This document shows, piece after piece, positions 47,714 through 59,639 of a stretch of DNA of 64,000 nucleotides. The notes beneath the pieces are model-generated. The model made no database searches. It saw only the letters and a program-made list of their open reading frames with translations, and was not told the DNA's origin. How positions within the stretch are numbered: the first letter of the stretch is position 1; the number at the start of each line of letters is the position of its first letter. A program made the translations under genes and the position numbers. Source of the DNA: Ipomoea triloba (lineage: Eukaryota; Streptophyta; Magnoliopsida; Solanales; Convolvulaceae); assembly GCF_003576645.1 (NCBI RefSeq), contig NC_044918.1, positions 19,378,401-19,442,400 of the forward strand, in the 5' to 3' direction.

Positions 47714-48367
47714 TTAATATGTTGCATAACTTGATTCCATATTTTCTTCATTTTCTTCTTGCATAGAAGTGTGCACAATAATCTTTGGCCGAATCTTTAA
47801 AACTTCGCCACACATAACATTGACATCGGCTTCTCGTCTCATACGAGAAGGAACTGCACTCTTGATTTCCTTTGATGGTTCTGTGCCAAGAGGGGACTTG
47901 GTATGCTTCTTAATGATAGCGACAGGTCCAAGCCTTTCATGCACAGATTTCCTCTTGACTTCCTTAGGACTTGCCCCCAACCTGTTAAAGACTGATTGTC
48001 GTGACTCCACCTTACCAATCCTGTCAAAAGTAGATTGCTTCTTATCTCGACTTTGCTCCTCAATAGTAATGCAGTTACTTGCAGCTCGATTTATGAATAT
48101 CTTCACGGGTTTTGGTGGAACATACCCCAACCCCTTACGTGTATGAACTTCCTGCTGTTTTGAAATTCCTTTGCCACCAGCTTCCGGGATAAGCCTTCCC
48201 AACCTTTGTGGCTCCTTAGGCTCGTAACCAGACTTGGCTAGGAGTTTATAAGCATTTGGATCAAAGCCTTCAGTGCGCTGCGTGGGTAGTATTTTGACTA
48301 TCTTATCGCTGCTTCTATCTTCAAGCGACTCTTCTACTTGAGCTTTAAGNGTCTTTCTTGATGCCAT
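47714..48367 (-). CDS. Retrotransposon polyprotein spacer-like ORF
   Basis: About 217 residues from MASRK, starting ~57 bp after the 5' LTR. Motifs EGFDPNAYKLLAKSGYEP, KGLGYVPPKPVKIFI, repeated (S)VF(N/D)RLG units and PSRMRREADVNVMCGEVLKI resemble the low-complexity spacer that plant Ty3/gypsy polyproteins carry between protease and RT, as I remember it. No enzymatic domain. One ambiguous base (N at 48350) lies in codon 6. The ORF is intact otherwise, in line with a young insertion; whether the product is made or needed is unknown. The longer ORF reading begins inside the LTR and is unlikely to be the real start. Confidence 0.7.
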   Translation of the reverse strand: MASRKXLKAQVEESLEDRSSDKIVKILPTQRTEGFDPNAYKLLAKSGYEPKEPQRLGRLIPEAGGKGISKQQEVHTRKGLGYVPPKPVKIFINRAASNCITIEEQSRDKKQSTFDRIGKVESRQSVFNRLGASPKEVKRKSVHERLGPVAIIKKHTKSPLGTEPSKEIKSAVPSRMRREADVNVMCGEVLKIRPKIIVHTSMQEENEENMESSYATY

Positions 48368-48399
48368 TTGAATACTTGTGAAGAGATGAGAGGTAGAGA

Positions 48400-48423
48400 G
48401 GTCCAACCGGGCGTGCCAAAATC
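48400..48423 (-). other. Primer-binding-site region
   Basis: Minus strand immediately after the 5' LTR: GATTTTGGCACGCCCGGTTG. A TGG-starting segment at this position is the expected PBS; the priming tRNA was not identified. Confidence 0.6.
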
Positions 48424-49196
48424 TGTTAAGAAGAAAAAGTGAAAAGTATATATATTTGAATTTCAAAATTGTGCGGGTACAGATCTCTATCTAGAAAATC
48501 CTCTGATTCTTCACTTGCTTTACTTGACTTGAAACTTTAACTGAAGGGCCTCCGGAATGCGGCTTTGTTCTTCAAAGAAGGGCTTTGTTGCTTGATCTTC
48601 GTTGAAGGGCTTCCGGACTCAAATGGCTTGATCTTCAAGTTCGCTTTAACTTAGCTTGAACACTTGAATATTTGGTCTTCAATCAACTTTAGCTTGGCTT
48701 GATTTCTTCAATTCAGAGCTTCTTCAGTTCTTCAATTCCTCAAGTGTGTCTTTTAGAATGAATGAAGGGCTCTATTTATAGGGGGAATATGAGAGACTTT
48801 TGATGGGCTTCAAACTCTTCAATATTATCCTTATATTATCAATTAATATTTAGGATAAAATGAGTATTTATCTAGAATGTATTTAGCCACCATTGCATCC
48901 AAATTCATAATCTTATCACATATTCAAATTAAATAATTAATTTAAATATATGAATATCTTATCACATAATTAATTTAAATATATAAATATTTCCTGACGG
49001 GCCAAATATGGATCAGTCCATCTTTATAATTTGAGTCCATCGGCCATTAATTATATTCAATTTGGGCAATTGGGCCAATTTAATTGGACAATTTAATTAG
49101 TCCAAATAAATCAATAATCAGCCCAATTACATAAAAAATGAAGCCCATAACATACGAATCAGCCCATTTGTCGGCTTCAAATTTTCTGTGTCTACA
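48424..49196 (-). repeat. 5' LTR of the gypsy-derived element
   Basis: 773 bp, carrying the TATA box used for minus-strand transcription. Confidence 0.93.
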
Positions 49197-49201
49197 CTTA
49201 T

Positions 49202-49918
49202 CAATTTTTGGGAGCTTTTAATATGTCAAATTTATTCTAGTCAACAACAACGGTGAACTAACAAATCACACCCTGGGTGAAATATAAGTGAGAAAATGAG
49301 AAAATGTATGTGAATTGTAAGAGAACATGATTAAAATGAAACGACCAGTTTATTTCTAAAAGAAATAGTCATATATGAAGTACTTTTTTGGAAGAACGAA
49401 ATAATGTTACAATTCAAAACTCGAAGGACTAAAAGTATTAATTTGATGAACTTGTAGGCTAAAGGTATTAATTTGGTGAACTTATAGTTAACAAAGTATG
49501 TACATGCAATTAACATATTATGTACTTGTAGCATTAAAGTATTTTTTGATTGCATGTAAAAAAAAATAATACTACGTAATAAAGAAAAGAAAACGGCACC
49601 ACCAAAAACATATCTTCTAAAAGTTATGAAATGACATAATTTTGTACAAGGTGAATCCTGATCAACAATATAACAATAGCAAGAATCACTCTTGGGTATG
49701 TTTCACAATATTATTCTTCATTGCATTGGAAAGTTACATTATTAGGAGTGTCAAAGATATAAGACAAAAGAGTGTGGGCTTGTGGAACAGGGAATGGGCT
49801 TTTTGACGGATCCTCGTTTTTGTTCACCTTTTAGCAGCTAAGCGAGCTTTCAATCCAAGGCCCAATTGTTGTGGTTGTTGTTGGTATATACAATTTAGAG
49901 TGAATATTAGATTAAGTT
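49202..49918. other. Spacer
   Basis: No supported gene. Confidence 0.4.
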
Positions 49919-49921
49919 GTT

Positions 49922-50075
49922 ATTTCGTGGACCATGGTCCACAAAGCTTTGTAGACCATGGTCCAAAAAATTAAAACTGTTTCTTTAAGTAAAAAAAATT
50001 ACTGCTTTTCAAGTCTTAATGTAGCTCCGTAAATGAAATTACAGTTCATTTCAAATGATACCGCCTTACAGTATA
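49922..50075. mobile_element. Truncated left end of element-D-type MULE-like repeat
   Basis: ATTTCGTGGACCATGGTCCAC..GTCC palindrome, then AAAACTGTTTCTTTAAGTAA and TAGCTCCGTAAATGAAATTA, matching the first ~150 bp of the element at 34027. The right end is absent. Confidence 0.65.
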
Positions 50076-52159
50076 TATAGAGGCCTTTCAAGCATGGGCC
50101 TTGGGCGGTCGCTTAGCCCCCCTTCCTGCTTGCTATACTTTTGACCCCATCCCTCCAATATTTACATCCCAACTCCCTTAACTATACTTCTCAACCTACT
50201 TCGCACCTCTAAATTTATTCTCTTCCTGTAGACCCCAAAAAACATTCCCATGGATTCTCATTACCCCTGGATCCATTTAACTCCTAATTTCCACTTCTTA
50301 GCCCAATTGACCTTGGGCTCAAGCCTCATTTCTCTATCAAAATTGAATGCATATCCTTTATAGATTTAAAATTTTAATATGAATTGCACAAATGTTTTAA
50401 ATAATAATGATAATATTAAATTACTAATTATGACAAAAAAATTAATTTTAAAATTATTTATTATAATTGATCGTAATGCTTAAAGTTTTTTTTTTTTTTC
50501 CTTTCACAAATAGCCCATATTAATTAAATGCTATAATCAATTGTGATCCATCATTTATTGTACTTGTTGGCGGGATGAGAGGAATAATGTAATGCCAATT
50601 TTCCATAGAGAAAAGGAGGGGACCATTTTGAGGAAATGTACATTTTTTAAACTTAGTTGAAGTACCAATAATTCTATCAGAACTGTACCATTAATCCAAA
50701 TTGCATAAATGCATGCAATCCATGCATGCATGCCCACTATTTGTTCTTTTCTTTCTTTTAACTTTGCAATTATTAACCCTAATAAAACCATATAGCATAA
50801 CTCTCATTATGCATTTGGACCATACACAAATGTGATCGATGAATAAAGATTCCACAACAATGTTGATAAGTTAATTGGAGAAAAAGACAAATATAGTTGA
50901 GTGTATATATCATAATTTTTTTTCTTTCATTTAAAATCCAATTTAACATTTTATTTTATTTTATTTTATTAATTATTTGATATTTATAGTAGAATATGTC
51001 AATTCCCAAAAAATCACTCCTTTTGCTTCTCTATCTCGTTTTCTATGTATAGCTCTATTAATCATATATGACTTAATTAAATTACTTACAATTCAAATTT
51101 TGTAACATTAATTACTATAAGGCTATGGTACAAATCGACACTATTGCTGATTGTACGGGTACAAACCAATAAATTTTGAGAAAGGCTTTAGATTTATACC
51201 AGGTATTTTCACAGTACCCATCCGTCCCCTACAAAGTCTTCTCCATTTATTTTGGGGTGGTATTAAGTATACAATCGACATCATAGTAAAAAGGAGGGGT
51301 AAAAGCAAATAATACAAGTTTGTGGTGGTGGTAAAAAAGAAAAAAAGAATAGAAGTTGCAATCAGGGGATGAATGTGGTCATTTTCTGGGCCCAAAAAGA
51401 CTACAGTTTCTGACAGGACCAGTTAATGAAGGAAATGAACAGTTGGGTTAGGACGGCCCAAATGTCGCTATTAAATTGGTTATTTAAATGGGCTTTCTCA
51501 TGACAACAGTCAGCATAGGCCCCATGTGACATTGACCCATTTGAAATCAGACACAGTTTCTTCATCTTCTTTCTCCCTCTCCAGCTGTGTATAGTAGTAC
51601 TGTTAGATTCCCCCCTTTTGGCTTCTTTCCTTTTTATTTTTACATTGTCCCTTCTCTCTCTCTCTCTCTCTCGCTTATTGTTTTGCTTTTTGAGGGTGAA
51701 AAATCATTTTTTCTTACATCTTCTCATTCATCATGGTTGATTTTATGACTTTTGGGCTGTCAACGATGGACCAACACAACCGTTAAAATAACGATTATAT
51801 GGGAAAAATATAGAGAAAATATATATGGAGAGAATAAATATTTTGTATTATTGAGAATTGCCTGTGTATGGTGAAAATTGCTTTTGAATAGTGAAAATTG
51901 CTTTTGAATAGTGAAAATTGCATCCTTCTCCCTACTAGGAATACATATTTGTGGCCTAGAGCCCTATAAGGAATACGAATCCTAGACTGCCTCATATTGG
52001 GAGTCTTTGTTACATTGGTAGTAATAAGTCTTAATTCCTTATTATATTATAAATAATAAGCACAATCCTTATTAAACTCTTAGGTGGCTCCGTTCTGAGT
52101 ATCCTTCTTGAGCTTTCTTGATCCGGTTACATTTTTGGATCGGTCCATGTGACCCATGC
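50076..52159. other. Spacer
   Basis: Contains a C-rich non-coding patch (50110-50330) and a (CT)n run at about 51652-51673. Two direct copies of GAATAGTGAAAATTGCTTTT occur at 51877-51915. No gene supported. Confidence 0.4.
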
Positions 52160-52168
52160 CTAGTATAC

Positions 52169-52876
52169 CCAATCATTATATCGTGGACCAGGGTCCACAG
52201 TGCACTGTGGACCATGGTCTGAAACGACGTCGTTTCGATGCTAGTGGACGCGGACATGAATGACTTCAGGGAATTCATTGTCTAGAATACACAGAATCCT
52301 TGTCTAGAACACACAGAATGACTAGAGGGAATACACAGAATATTGAAACAACGACACATAAATCATCCTCTTAACATTCGAATACATAAAACACGTCACA
52401 ACCTATGTTTAAGTACCTCTAACATGAATACACAGAATCGTAGTCAACAATACACAGAATGCCTTTAAAGAATACACAGAATATGAAAACACCAAATACA
52501 TAAACACATCACCCCTGTATTTAAGTACCACTAACATGAATACACATAATCTTTTTCTAGAATACATAGAATGACTTGAGGGAATACATAGAATATTGAC
52601 ACAACTACACAAAAATCATCTTCCTAACATTTGAATACACAAAACACGTCACAACCTATGTTTAAGTACCCCTAACATGACTACACAGAATCGTAATCTA
52701 AAATACACAGAATGTCTTCAAATAATACACAGAATATTAACACAAATACACAGACTGACCAAAACGGGAAACATGATTGCCAAAAAAAAAAACCATTAAT
52801 TAAAATGACCAAAACGACGTCGTTTTGATACGGGGTGCACAATACATTGTGCACCCTGGTCCACGATATAAATTGG
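52169..52876. mobile_element. Non-autonomous MULE-like element B, palindromic TIRs
   Basis: Left CCAATCATTATATCGTGGAC.., right inverse CCAATTTATATCGTGGAC.. The inverted ends continue about 60 bp, each holding an inner palindrome (GTCCACAGTGCACTGTGGAC; GTGCACAATACATTGTGCAC) and then ACGACGTCGTTT. CTAGTATAC flanks it perfectly at 52160-52168 and 52877-52885. The interior is made of GAATACACAGAAT-type tandem units with AACATGAATACACAGAATCG higher-order repeats. Non-coding. Confidence 0.9.
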
Positions 52877-52885
52877 CTAGTATAC

Positions 52886-53754
52886 CATCCATCAATCACC
52901 TTTATGTACAAATTCTGTGCAATGTAACATTTCAATGTGTGCGTATATATGTATGTATTTGTTAGGGCATGACTTTTTGAGATACTGGCCGGGCTAGGGG
53001 TGACTTGGAGCGTGAGAGATGGTGACTTGAACTCGTATATATTACATTTTTCTCTGGATTTATTAACTTGAAGACAATAATACATCATCACTTACAAGTT
53101 TACAACTTGTTCTTGCTTTAATTTATTGCTTTTAGTCCTTGTAGTTAGAATGTTTACTCATTCGTTCAAACTTCATTGGAAATAATTGTAGTAATGTTTA
53201 TATGTTATTTTTTTTTAAGGTTGTCGGTCATTCTCTAAATTGTATATTCATTATTTTTGATAAAAGAAAAATTAGAGATATTCTTAATCAAACAACGAAA
53301 AATATAAGAGCCACTTGGTCTAACCATGTAAATTTAAATTGAATCTATAATTATAAACTAACAAATATAAATAAGTTTTACTTACGAATTTATCGTATTT
53401 AATTTATTTCTAACATTAAACTTAAAATAAAAAACAAGAGTTATATATATTAAAATGAAAGAAAAAAATATATAACCCCATTCTCATTCTCTTACAAATC
53501 TCTAGATCTCTCATTTCCTCCCAATCCGTTGTTTTTTTTTTTTTTTTTTCTATTTCCCTCTCAATAATTCAGACGGGAAGATAATGTAGGAAAAGTCACA
53601 CTTTTTTTTTTTTTTAAATGTCTCAATAGGACAACTAACACAAACAAATAGAAATGCATTATATCAAAAAAGGTGAAGAAGAAAAAAAAAACATTTTTTA
53701 AAAATCTCAAGAATTAATATAAGAAAATTTGAGAGAGAATCGATTATAAAATAT
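52886..53754. other. Spacer
   Basis: A/T-rich with poly-T tracts. No supported feature. Confidence 0.4.
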
Positions 53755-53767
53755 AAACAAAGTAGTG

Positions 53768-54007
53768 GCTTGTGGGATTAACTCAATTCTAAGTAGTAGA
53801 TCACATGACCTAAAGTCATCACTCACTCTAGCAGTAGAGTAGGGATTCGACTTCCACCAACAATATATTGGAGTTAGGGTTCCGAGGCTAGAGATTGGAT
53901 GACTTGTAATTTACGTTCTTCAGCCACTCTTAACAAAGATTTTGATGAGAACTTAAGTTTAATTCAGCCTAAGTTTGAATTAAATCTAATGTGTAAAAAA
54001 AAAACAA
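53768..54007 (+). mobile_element. SINE-like retroposon with 13-bp TSD
   Basis: AAACAAAGTAGTG (53755-53767) and AAACAAAGCAGTG (54008-54020) bracket a ~240-bp unit. It has a box-B-like GGGATTCGACTTCC (53831-53844) and an A-rich end. It is unlike the 29329 family, so a different SINE or a processed small RNA. Confidence 0.65.
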
Positions 54008-54020
54008 AAACAAAGCAGTG

Positions 54021-55118
54021 ATCCACTAGAAGCAGTACAAGGGGGTGGGGGTTGCAGTGGCAGTGTACTGAGACTGAACCTGGAGACTCCCCACGTGTGA
54101 TGCCCGAAGCAGAGGGACCCAAGGCCAAAATAATTAAAATTTTGGTTGGTCCAACCAATTAAAACCCATGATTACCAAAATGATAACAAAAAACATCTCA
54201 TCATTCCCTGTGTTCACCCTCGGACTTTTTCGCCCACCACCACGCTTGCATGCGCCGTTTCTGCAATGCAGCATATATGTCAGTCAGACTGCACCGTCAC
54301 CCACCCCCCCTCCATGCATTTCCTTCTCTTCTGTATACTAGTGCCCGTGTGCTCCCTTTTCTACACATCTCCAAATCAACTATCCTTGTGTAATAATATA
54401 TATAATAAGTTGCTTTTAGATTTTTGAATTGAATGGACCAGTAAAAGTCGTATATCAGTCATGTTTGCACAAAAAGAATTGTAGCATAGCCCGAGGCAAA
54501 GAGAAAACGAGAACTGAAGGAGCTGAGTTACAAACGTCTATAAATAAATTATAATATATTAATAAGGTCAAATCGAAACTAAAACTTAATGTTGAGTTCT
54601 AACTCTAAGTCATAAGTTGGCCCGAGGCATGATGGATGGGCTAATGAAGCAACATGGCTTCAAAGAAGTGGCATAATAAGGAGGGGTAACTATTGGCCAA
54701 GAATGGGAGAGATCCAATAAAGTATCTATATATTTAGTTAGAGTCTAAGGCTGAAATTACCCTTGCAACTTCACTCTCTTTAAAGTCTATGTTGCCTTTT
54801 CTTTTCTTTTAGTTTTTTACTTTTATAATTTTTTTAATGACACATGAATTGCAAGCTTTCAATCCTAGAAAAGGTTGCCATATGGTAGCTTTTTTCCTAA
54901 CTTTTTTGTTTTTATTTTTATTTTATTATTAGTTCGTTATTATAGTATTATTACTATTATTGAATGCAAAGTGAAAGTGAAACAACTTTTGAAAGTGAGA
55001 GGACATTGCATGGATGTAGAGAAAATAGTGAAGAATTGTAAATATGATGGTGTGAAAGTATAACCTACTTTTGAAATTAAGAAAGTACGTATTACAAGGA
55101 TAAAGACAACTTAAGGTC
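54021..55118. other. Spacer
   Basis: ORF fragments only. No recognisable gene. Confidence 0.4.
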
Positions 55119-55119
55119 A

Positions 55120-55495
55120 TTGGCGGAGCCACAATGGGGACAGTGGGGGTAGCTGCCCCCACTCCCTCATCACCCCATATAATGTATATATATTAATTAT
55201 ACTAACAATTAAACAAAGGTTAAGTTGGCCTAGATGGTAATGCCATAATATAGCATGAAATTGCCAGTGTTTGAACCCTACAATACCTAGTTTAGCTTTC
55301 AATTGTATTTTTTGTCAAATTAATTATGTTTTATATATTGTTTAAATTTTTTTTTATCTTAATGTATTTTGATTTTTCATCACTAGTATAGTCAACAATA
55401 TTTATGACTCAGTATCTAAGTTTTTTTTTTTTTTTTAAATATCTCGTTAATTTTAATCTTTCGCCCTCACCGGAGAAGATTTCTGGCTCCGCCAA
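55120..55495. mobile_element. Small TIR element with GGCGGAGCCA ends
   Basis: TTGGCGGAGCCA at the left and TGGCTCCGCCAA at the right, with GTGGGGGTAGCTGCCCCCAC just inside the left end. The middle (about 55214-55310) holds a SINE-like stretch (box-A-like TTGGCCTAGATGG, box-B-like GTGTTTGAACCC). No clean TSD was found; hAT-like by ends, tentatively. Confidence 0.55.
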
Positions 55496-57410
55496 CAGGC
55501 AACACCCTAAATTTCAAGAAGTTTGTAATAATTGAACCATGACTATAAATAGGAGTATTGTCAGCATAACCTTGTATCACATACATTAATCTGAGTATCG
55601 CATTCTAGTCCTTAATCTTGAAATTAGTTGTTTGATCGACAACCTATACATGTCGAGGATCTTAATTTTGATCACTTCAAATGCAATGGGTGTTAATTAA
55701 ACTCATACCATTATAAACTTAATTTTCTCCATCCACTCTTGCCGGAAAATACAATGAAGAAAGAGTATAATAGTGGTGTATGCAGCATATTGGTGGAATG
55801 AATTGAATTACCAAAAATTGGTGAGCACTGAGCACTGTATAGTCTCTCATCATAAGATTCTTCCAGGTCAGGGTGAATAAGCAAAGTGAGGAAAAAGCAA
55901 TTTCAAATTGAATGGTGGGTCAACAAGCAATTGGTTATTTTTGGCAATTTTGGTACTCTCTATATGTATGGAGATTTATTTATTTGTTTGGTGAAAAAAA
56001 TTCAGGTTCAAAAGTAGCTACTACACCGTGGTCCCTTTTAGGTTACTCGACTTGGAGTAGCATCTCATGATTTTGCATTACATTGCAATCACATTTGTTT
56101 GCATTTCAATAAAAAACAATGGCCCCAATCCTCACAAGAAAATTACAACAAAAGAGTTAAGAGTTACAAATTTAATAGCGGATTAAATAATTAAGGTTAA
56201 ATACTTATGAATTTCAGTGTTTTACTTATGAAAATATATTGGTTATAAAAAATACTTACGAATTTTTGTAATTTAAGTATTTAACTACACAGTTTTTGTA
56301 GGCATTTTTTTTTTAAAAATTTGTGCTTTTGCTTTGTTTATGCTTAATATGTGTGAATAATTAGTTTAGAGGTTTGAGTTAGGTTGTATTATCTATCTTG
56401 ATGATATGTGATTATTGCATAAATGGTAGGACTTCAATCTAGTGTTCATATGTTTGTGAATGATTTGAGGTTGAATCTTGTTAATGCTTGGTGCATAACA
56501 TTAATTAACATGTATTTGGAGAGTTCCTCGCTACAATGAAAGTTGGGTGAAGAACTCAAAGCTGCTCCTTGCACTATTCAATTTCTCTCTACGAAAGTAG
56601 GAGAAAATTAGGGGCCATTGATGCTTTGTGAGCTTGAAAAACTTGGGGTTGGACAAGCTGTTAGTGTTGATAGTTGAATTAGAACCCTAAGTGTAATTGG
56701 CTTAGTTATTATGACAAAATAAGATTAGAAGAGTCAATACAGTCCATAGTTTTAGATGGTTTATTTGATTGTTGTGCACACTGCTTTAAAGGATACTCAA
56801 CAACAAAAGTCAAAAAAAAACAAAAACAAAAAACAAAAAACAAAAGTCAAAGTCAAAGATAGAAGTGATTATTGACTGTAATAAGAAAGACACCAGATTG
56901 AATCTGAGCCGATCATTTTAATCGAGTAGTTATGAAAATCAAGGACTTAGATGAAATTTAAGAAAGGTAAAATAGTTAGCCAAACCAATGAAATATATAT
57001 ACCATATCTCTTCTCTATATCAAGGGACAAATAAGAGAGATGGACAAGAATAGAGTGATCTAAAAAGCAAGGAAATAAATAGACTGCTCTAAGAGCGAAA
57101 ACTATTCGAGAGAGATGAGCTATTGAGAGGAATTCTGATTGAACTTCATTCTACTCCTCACAACTAAGAGATTAAATACGAAGATCAAAGCTGAAGTGTT
57201 CAATCCATGTGTTCTGAATTTAAGCTTTGAAGACAAGTATAGGGATTACACATTTTAGCATTTACACCATTAGTGACCTGATGTTGCGGCGAGTGAAAGC
57301 CATTCTAGAACATATTGAAGGTATATCATCATCAAGACTGTTTTTTCATCAATCCAAATGCTAGAAGCCTATGGCTAAGACTAGAGGTCGACCGTGACCA
57401 CAAGGCAAGG
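55496..57410. other. Spacer
   Basis: No supported gene. 57000-57300 might be LTR-like (GAGAGATGAGC.., ..GAACTTCATTCTACTCC) but lacks defined ends. Confidence 0.35.
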
Positions 57411-57414
57411 CTGC

Positions 57415-57554
57415 AAAATGCACAAAGACAACACACTGAAGACAACGGTTCGGTAAAAATCGTTGTCTTTGATAAAAGTGTTGCGTCAAAGATAACGATT
57501 TTGTCCAAAACTGTTGTCTTTTTAGTGTTGTTTATGTGCATTTTTCTTGTAGTG
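57415..57554 (-). mobile_element. CACTA-type terminus with hairpin subterminal repeats
   Basis: The minus strand starts CACTACAAGAAAAATGCACA at 57554. It continues with alternating AAGACAACGGTTTTG-like direct and inverted units to AAAATGCACAAAGACAAC at 57415, which pairs with the start. This is the classic CACTA end sequence with subterminal repeats. No transposase is seen. Confidence 0.65.
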
Positions 57555-58406
57555 ATGATTGAATGCTCTTAGAAGTTTGTATATGTTGCCCGTAACTTCT
57601 TTACGCTTCAAGAGGTGCTCTTTATATAGAGTTGAAGGTCTTGAAATTTGAACAATTGAAAAATTCTCGTTGGTGCCTTTTAAAATTATAGGTGTTCAAA
57701 AGTTGACATTTCCCCCTTTTTTGCTACATGCGATTGACCATTAGTTAAAATTTATTTCCATTTTTGAACAATGAATTTTTTTTATTGGTGTAAGGGCAAA
57801 AAAGAATGTTTGTTTTTTTACAAGATATCTTGTTTTCAGGAGCCTTGGAGAGTGTGCCCAACGGCTCTTGTCACAAAACGACAAAATACATTTCTCATAC
57901 GCTCCGTACTTCTCTACCGGATAGCCCTGCTATAGGTTTGCTGGACCCTAACTTGTTACTTTTGACTTAGGTACGGTCAGATGGTGTGAAATCTACTGAA
58001 AGACCTTCACAATACCTACTAAGGTCTGCTACTTGTCCTACCTAAATTGTGAGATATATGTTGAATAAGGTCTACCGATAATAATGAATGCAATCAACTA
58101 TCATTTAGAAACCTTTTACAACTTGTCCTTTAGGAGCAATCAAAGTAATTTATGTACTGGTTGTTACAAAGAAAAGAAATGGGGAGTCTAAGTTCCTAAA
58201 ATACAACATATAACATCATCAAAATCTATGCAATACTTATTCCTAACAATAGCCCACTAACCCACCAACGTACCGACACACAAAGATGGACAATGCAAAA
58301 GGATATATGAAGAACCCATGGAAGAAAAATTTATGGTATGTTAACAGGCTTTGGAGGACCTCCCAGTAACTCCCTACACATCATCAGGACATTTATGGGA
58401 TATCAA

Positions 58407-58490
58407 CGCTACAAGAAAAAATGTGATTTGCAACGGAAAAATTCCATCGAAAAAATGCGAAATTCCATTGTGAATCGCGTTTTGTCCCAA
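58407..58490 (+). mobile_element. Second CACTA-like end (mutated)
   Basis: CGCTACAAGAAAAAATGTG followed by TTGCAACGGAAAAATTCCAT and similar units resembles the GTTGCAA-rich subterminal repeats at 10230-10640. The first bases are mutated from CACTA. Confidence 0.45.
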
Positions 58491-58779
58491 CACCAAGTGT
58501 AGATATAGTTTATAGCAAGAACCTTGGCAACAAAAAGGGTGAATATATTGTATCTTTTGCTACGAATGGGTGAAGGTTGTAGAAATGCTATCAAGGATGA
58601 TGATGTGCAAGTGAAACATGAGAAAAAGGGGTCGTGTCTTATCACATCCTAAGCTACGAAGAATTGGTGTTTGTAGAAGTGCTATCAATATATATGGTAT
58701 GAGTGCAAACCCACTAGTGAGGGGTGTTTATCGATGATGGTAGCTTTGCTCACTAAAGAACAAGCGGCCCAGAGAGTGG

Positions 58780-59480
58780 AGTTGGAAATCCTAAAGGATG
58801 TTGATGCGGACCTGGTTGACCCAATCTTCTCTTCACACTCTAATTTAAAGAATATTTTAAAATAAAATATTTTATCAGGCTAGGAAAAATGGCTAATTTT
58901 TAGATTTTGGTGTATAGCAGTTTGCCACGTCCGGCTATAGAACTATAAAAACTGGGGATGACGCCACAAGGCTGGTAATTTCCTTGATAAATCAGATTTG
59001 CCATGATTAACTCACGGCCGAACTCATCCCGAGTTCCAAAAAACACTCAGTTTTCTATCTAAAAAATTCTCTAACTCTATATTTCATTTGGCATGCAATG
59101 GCCTTAAATACCCATTAACAAAAAGATTACAGCCACATGAATGATATAGTTATTAAGAATAATATAAACTAATCCTAACCAACAAACTAAGATAAAGATT
59201 AATAATAATAAATAATTATATCAAATTAAATCTAAAATAATTTAAAATAATCATCCTAATTAATTAAGAATACTAATTCTAAAATATTCTAACAACCAAT
59301 TGTTGATTCTCGTGCCCACAACACGCCCTTATATAGGGGAGTAGGAATTGCCAAACCATTATAAATTTGATGTTCCTCTTCCTTTCTCCTTTACATTTAT
59401 GCATTGTTGCCATTTGATAATCATCGCTTAGAATTGTACAAAAGGAGCTAAAGGATTTAATCACTTAGAGTAAATCAACA
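58780..59480 (-). mobile_element. Possible LTR relic
   Basis: CAGTTTTCTATCTAAAAAATTCTCTAACTC (59049-59078) resembles ACAGATCTCTATCTAGAAAATCCTC of the LTR at 44432, and a TTTAAGG motif lies in the same relative position. Ends and TSD were not found. Confidence 0.3.
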
Positions 59481-59639
59481 CAAAATTTTTATAGCCTACC
59501 CCCACCCTCCACCCCTAAAGGCTAAATTATTATCAAGACATTTTCTGTTCAAGCAACATACAAGTTATCCTTACTACTAAAAGGATACGTTTGCAACTTA
59601 GCATGCAATTCTAGAAGGATATTTTCTCAAACACGTTGT

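Larger units (their letters stand above)
44432..49196 (-). mobile_element. Non-autonomous Ty3/gypsy-derived LTR retrotransposon
   Basis: Two near-identical LTRs, 44432-45231 (800 bp) and 48424-49196 (773 bp), both TGTTAAGAAG..GTGTCTACA, bracket a 3.2-kb interior. A perfect CTTAT TSD flanks the whole (44427-44431 and 49197-49201). Orientation is minus: on that strand each LTR has a CTATAAATAGAG TATA box (about 44809-44820, 48771-48782), the 48424-side LTR is followed by TTTTGGCACGCCCGG (PBS position), and GAGGGGGCAATT lies just before the 45231-side LTR (PPT). The interior codes only a polyprotein-spacer ORF; no protease, RT, RNase H or integrase motif was recognised. It must rely on proteins from a relative. 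The LTRs differ mainly by a 32-bp tandem duplication and a ~5-bp indel plus very few substitutions, so insertion is recent. Confidence 0.93.
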
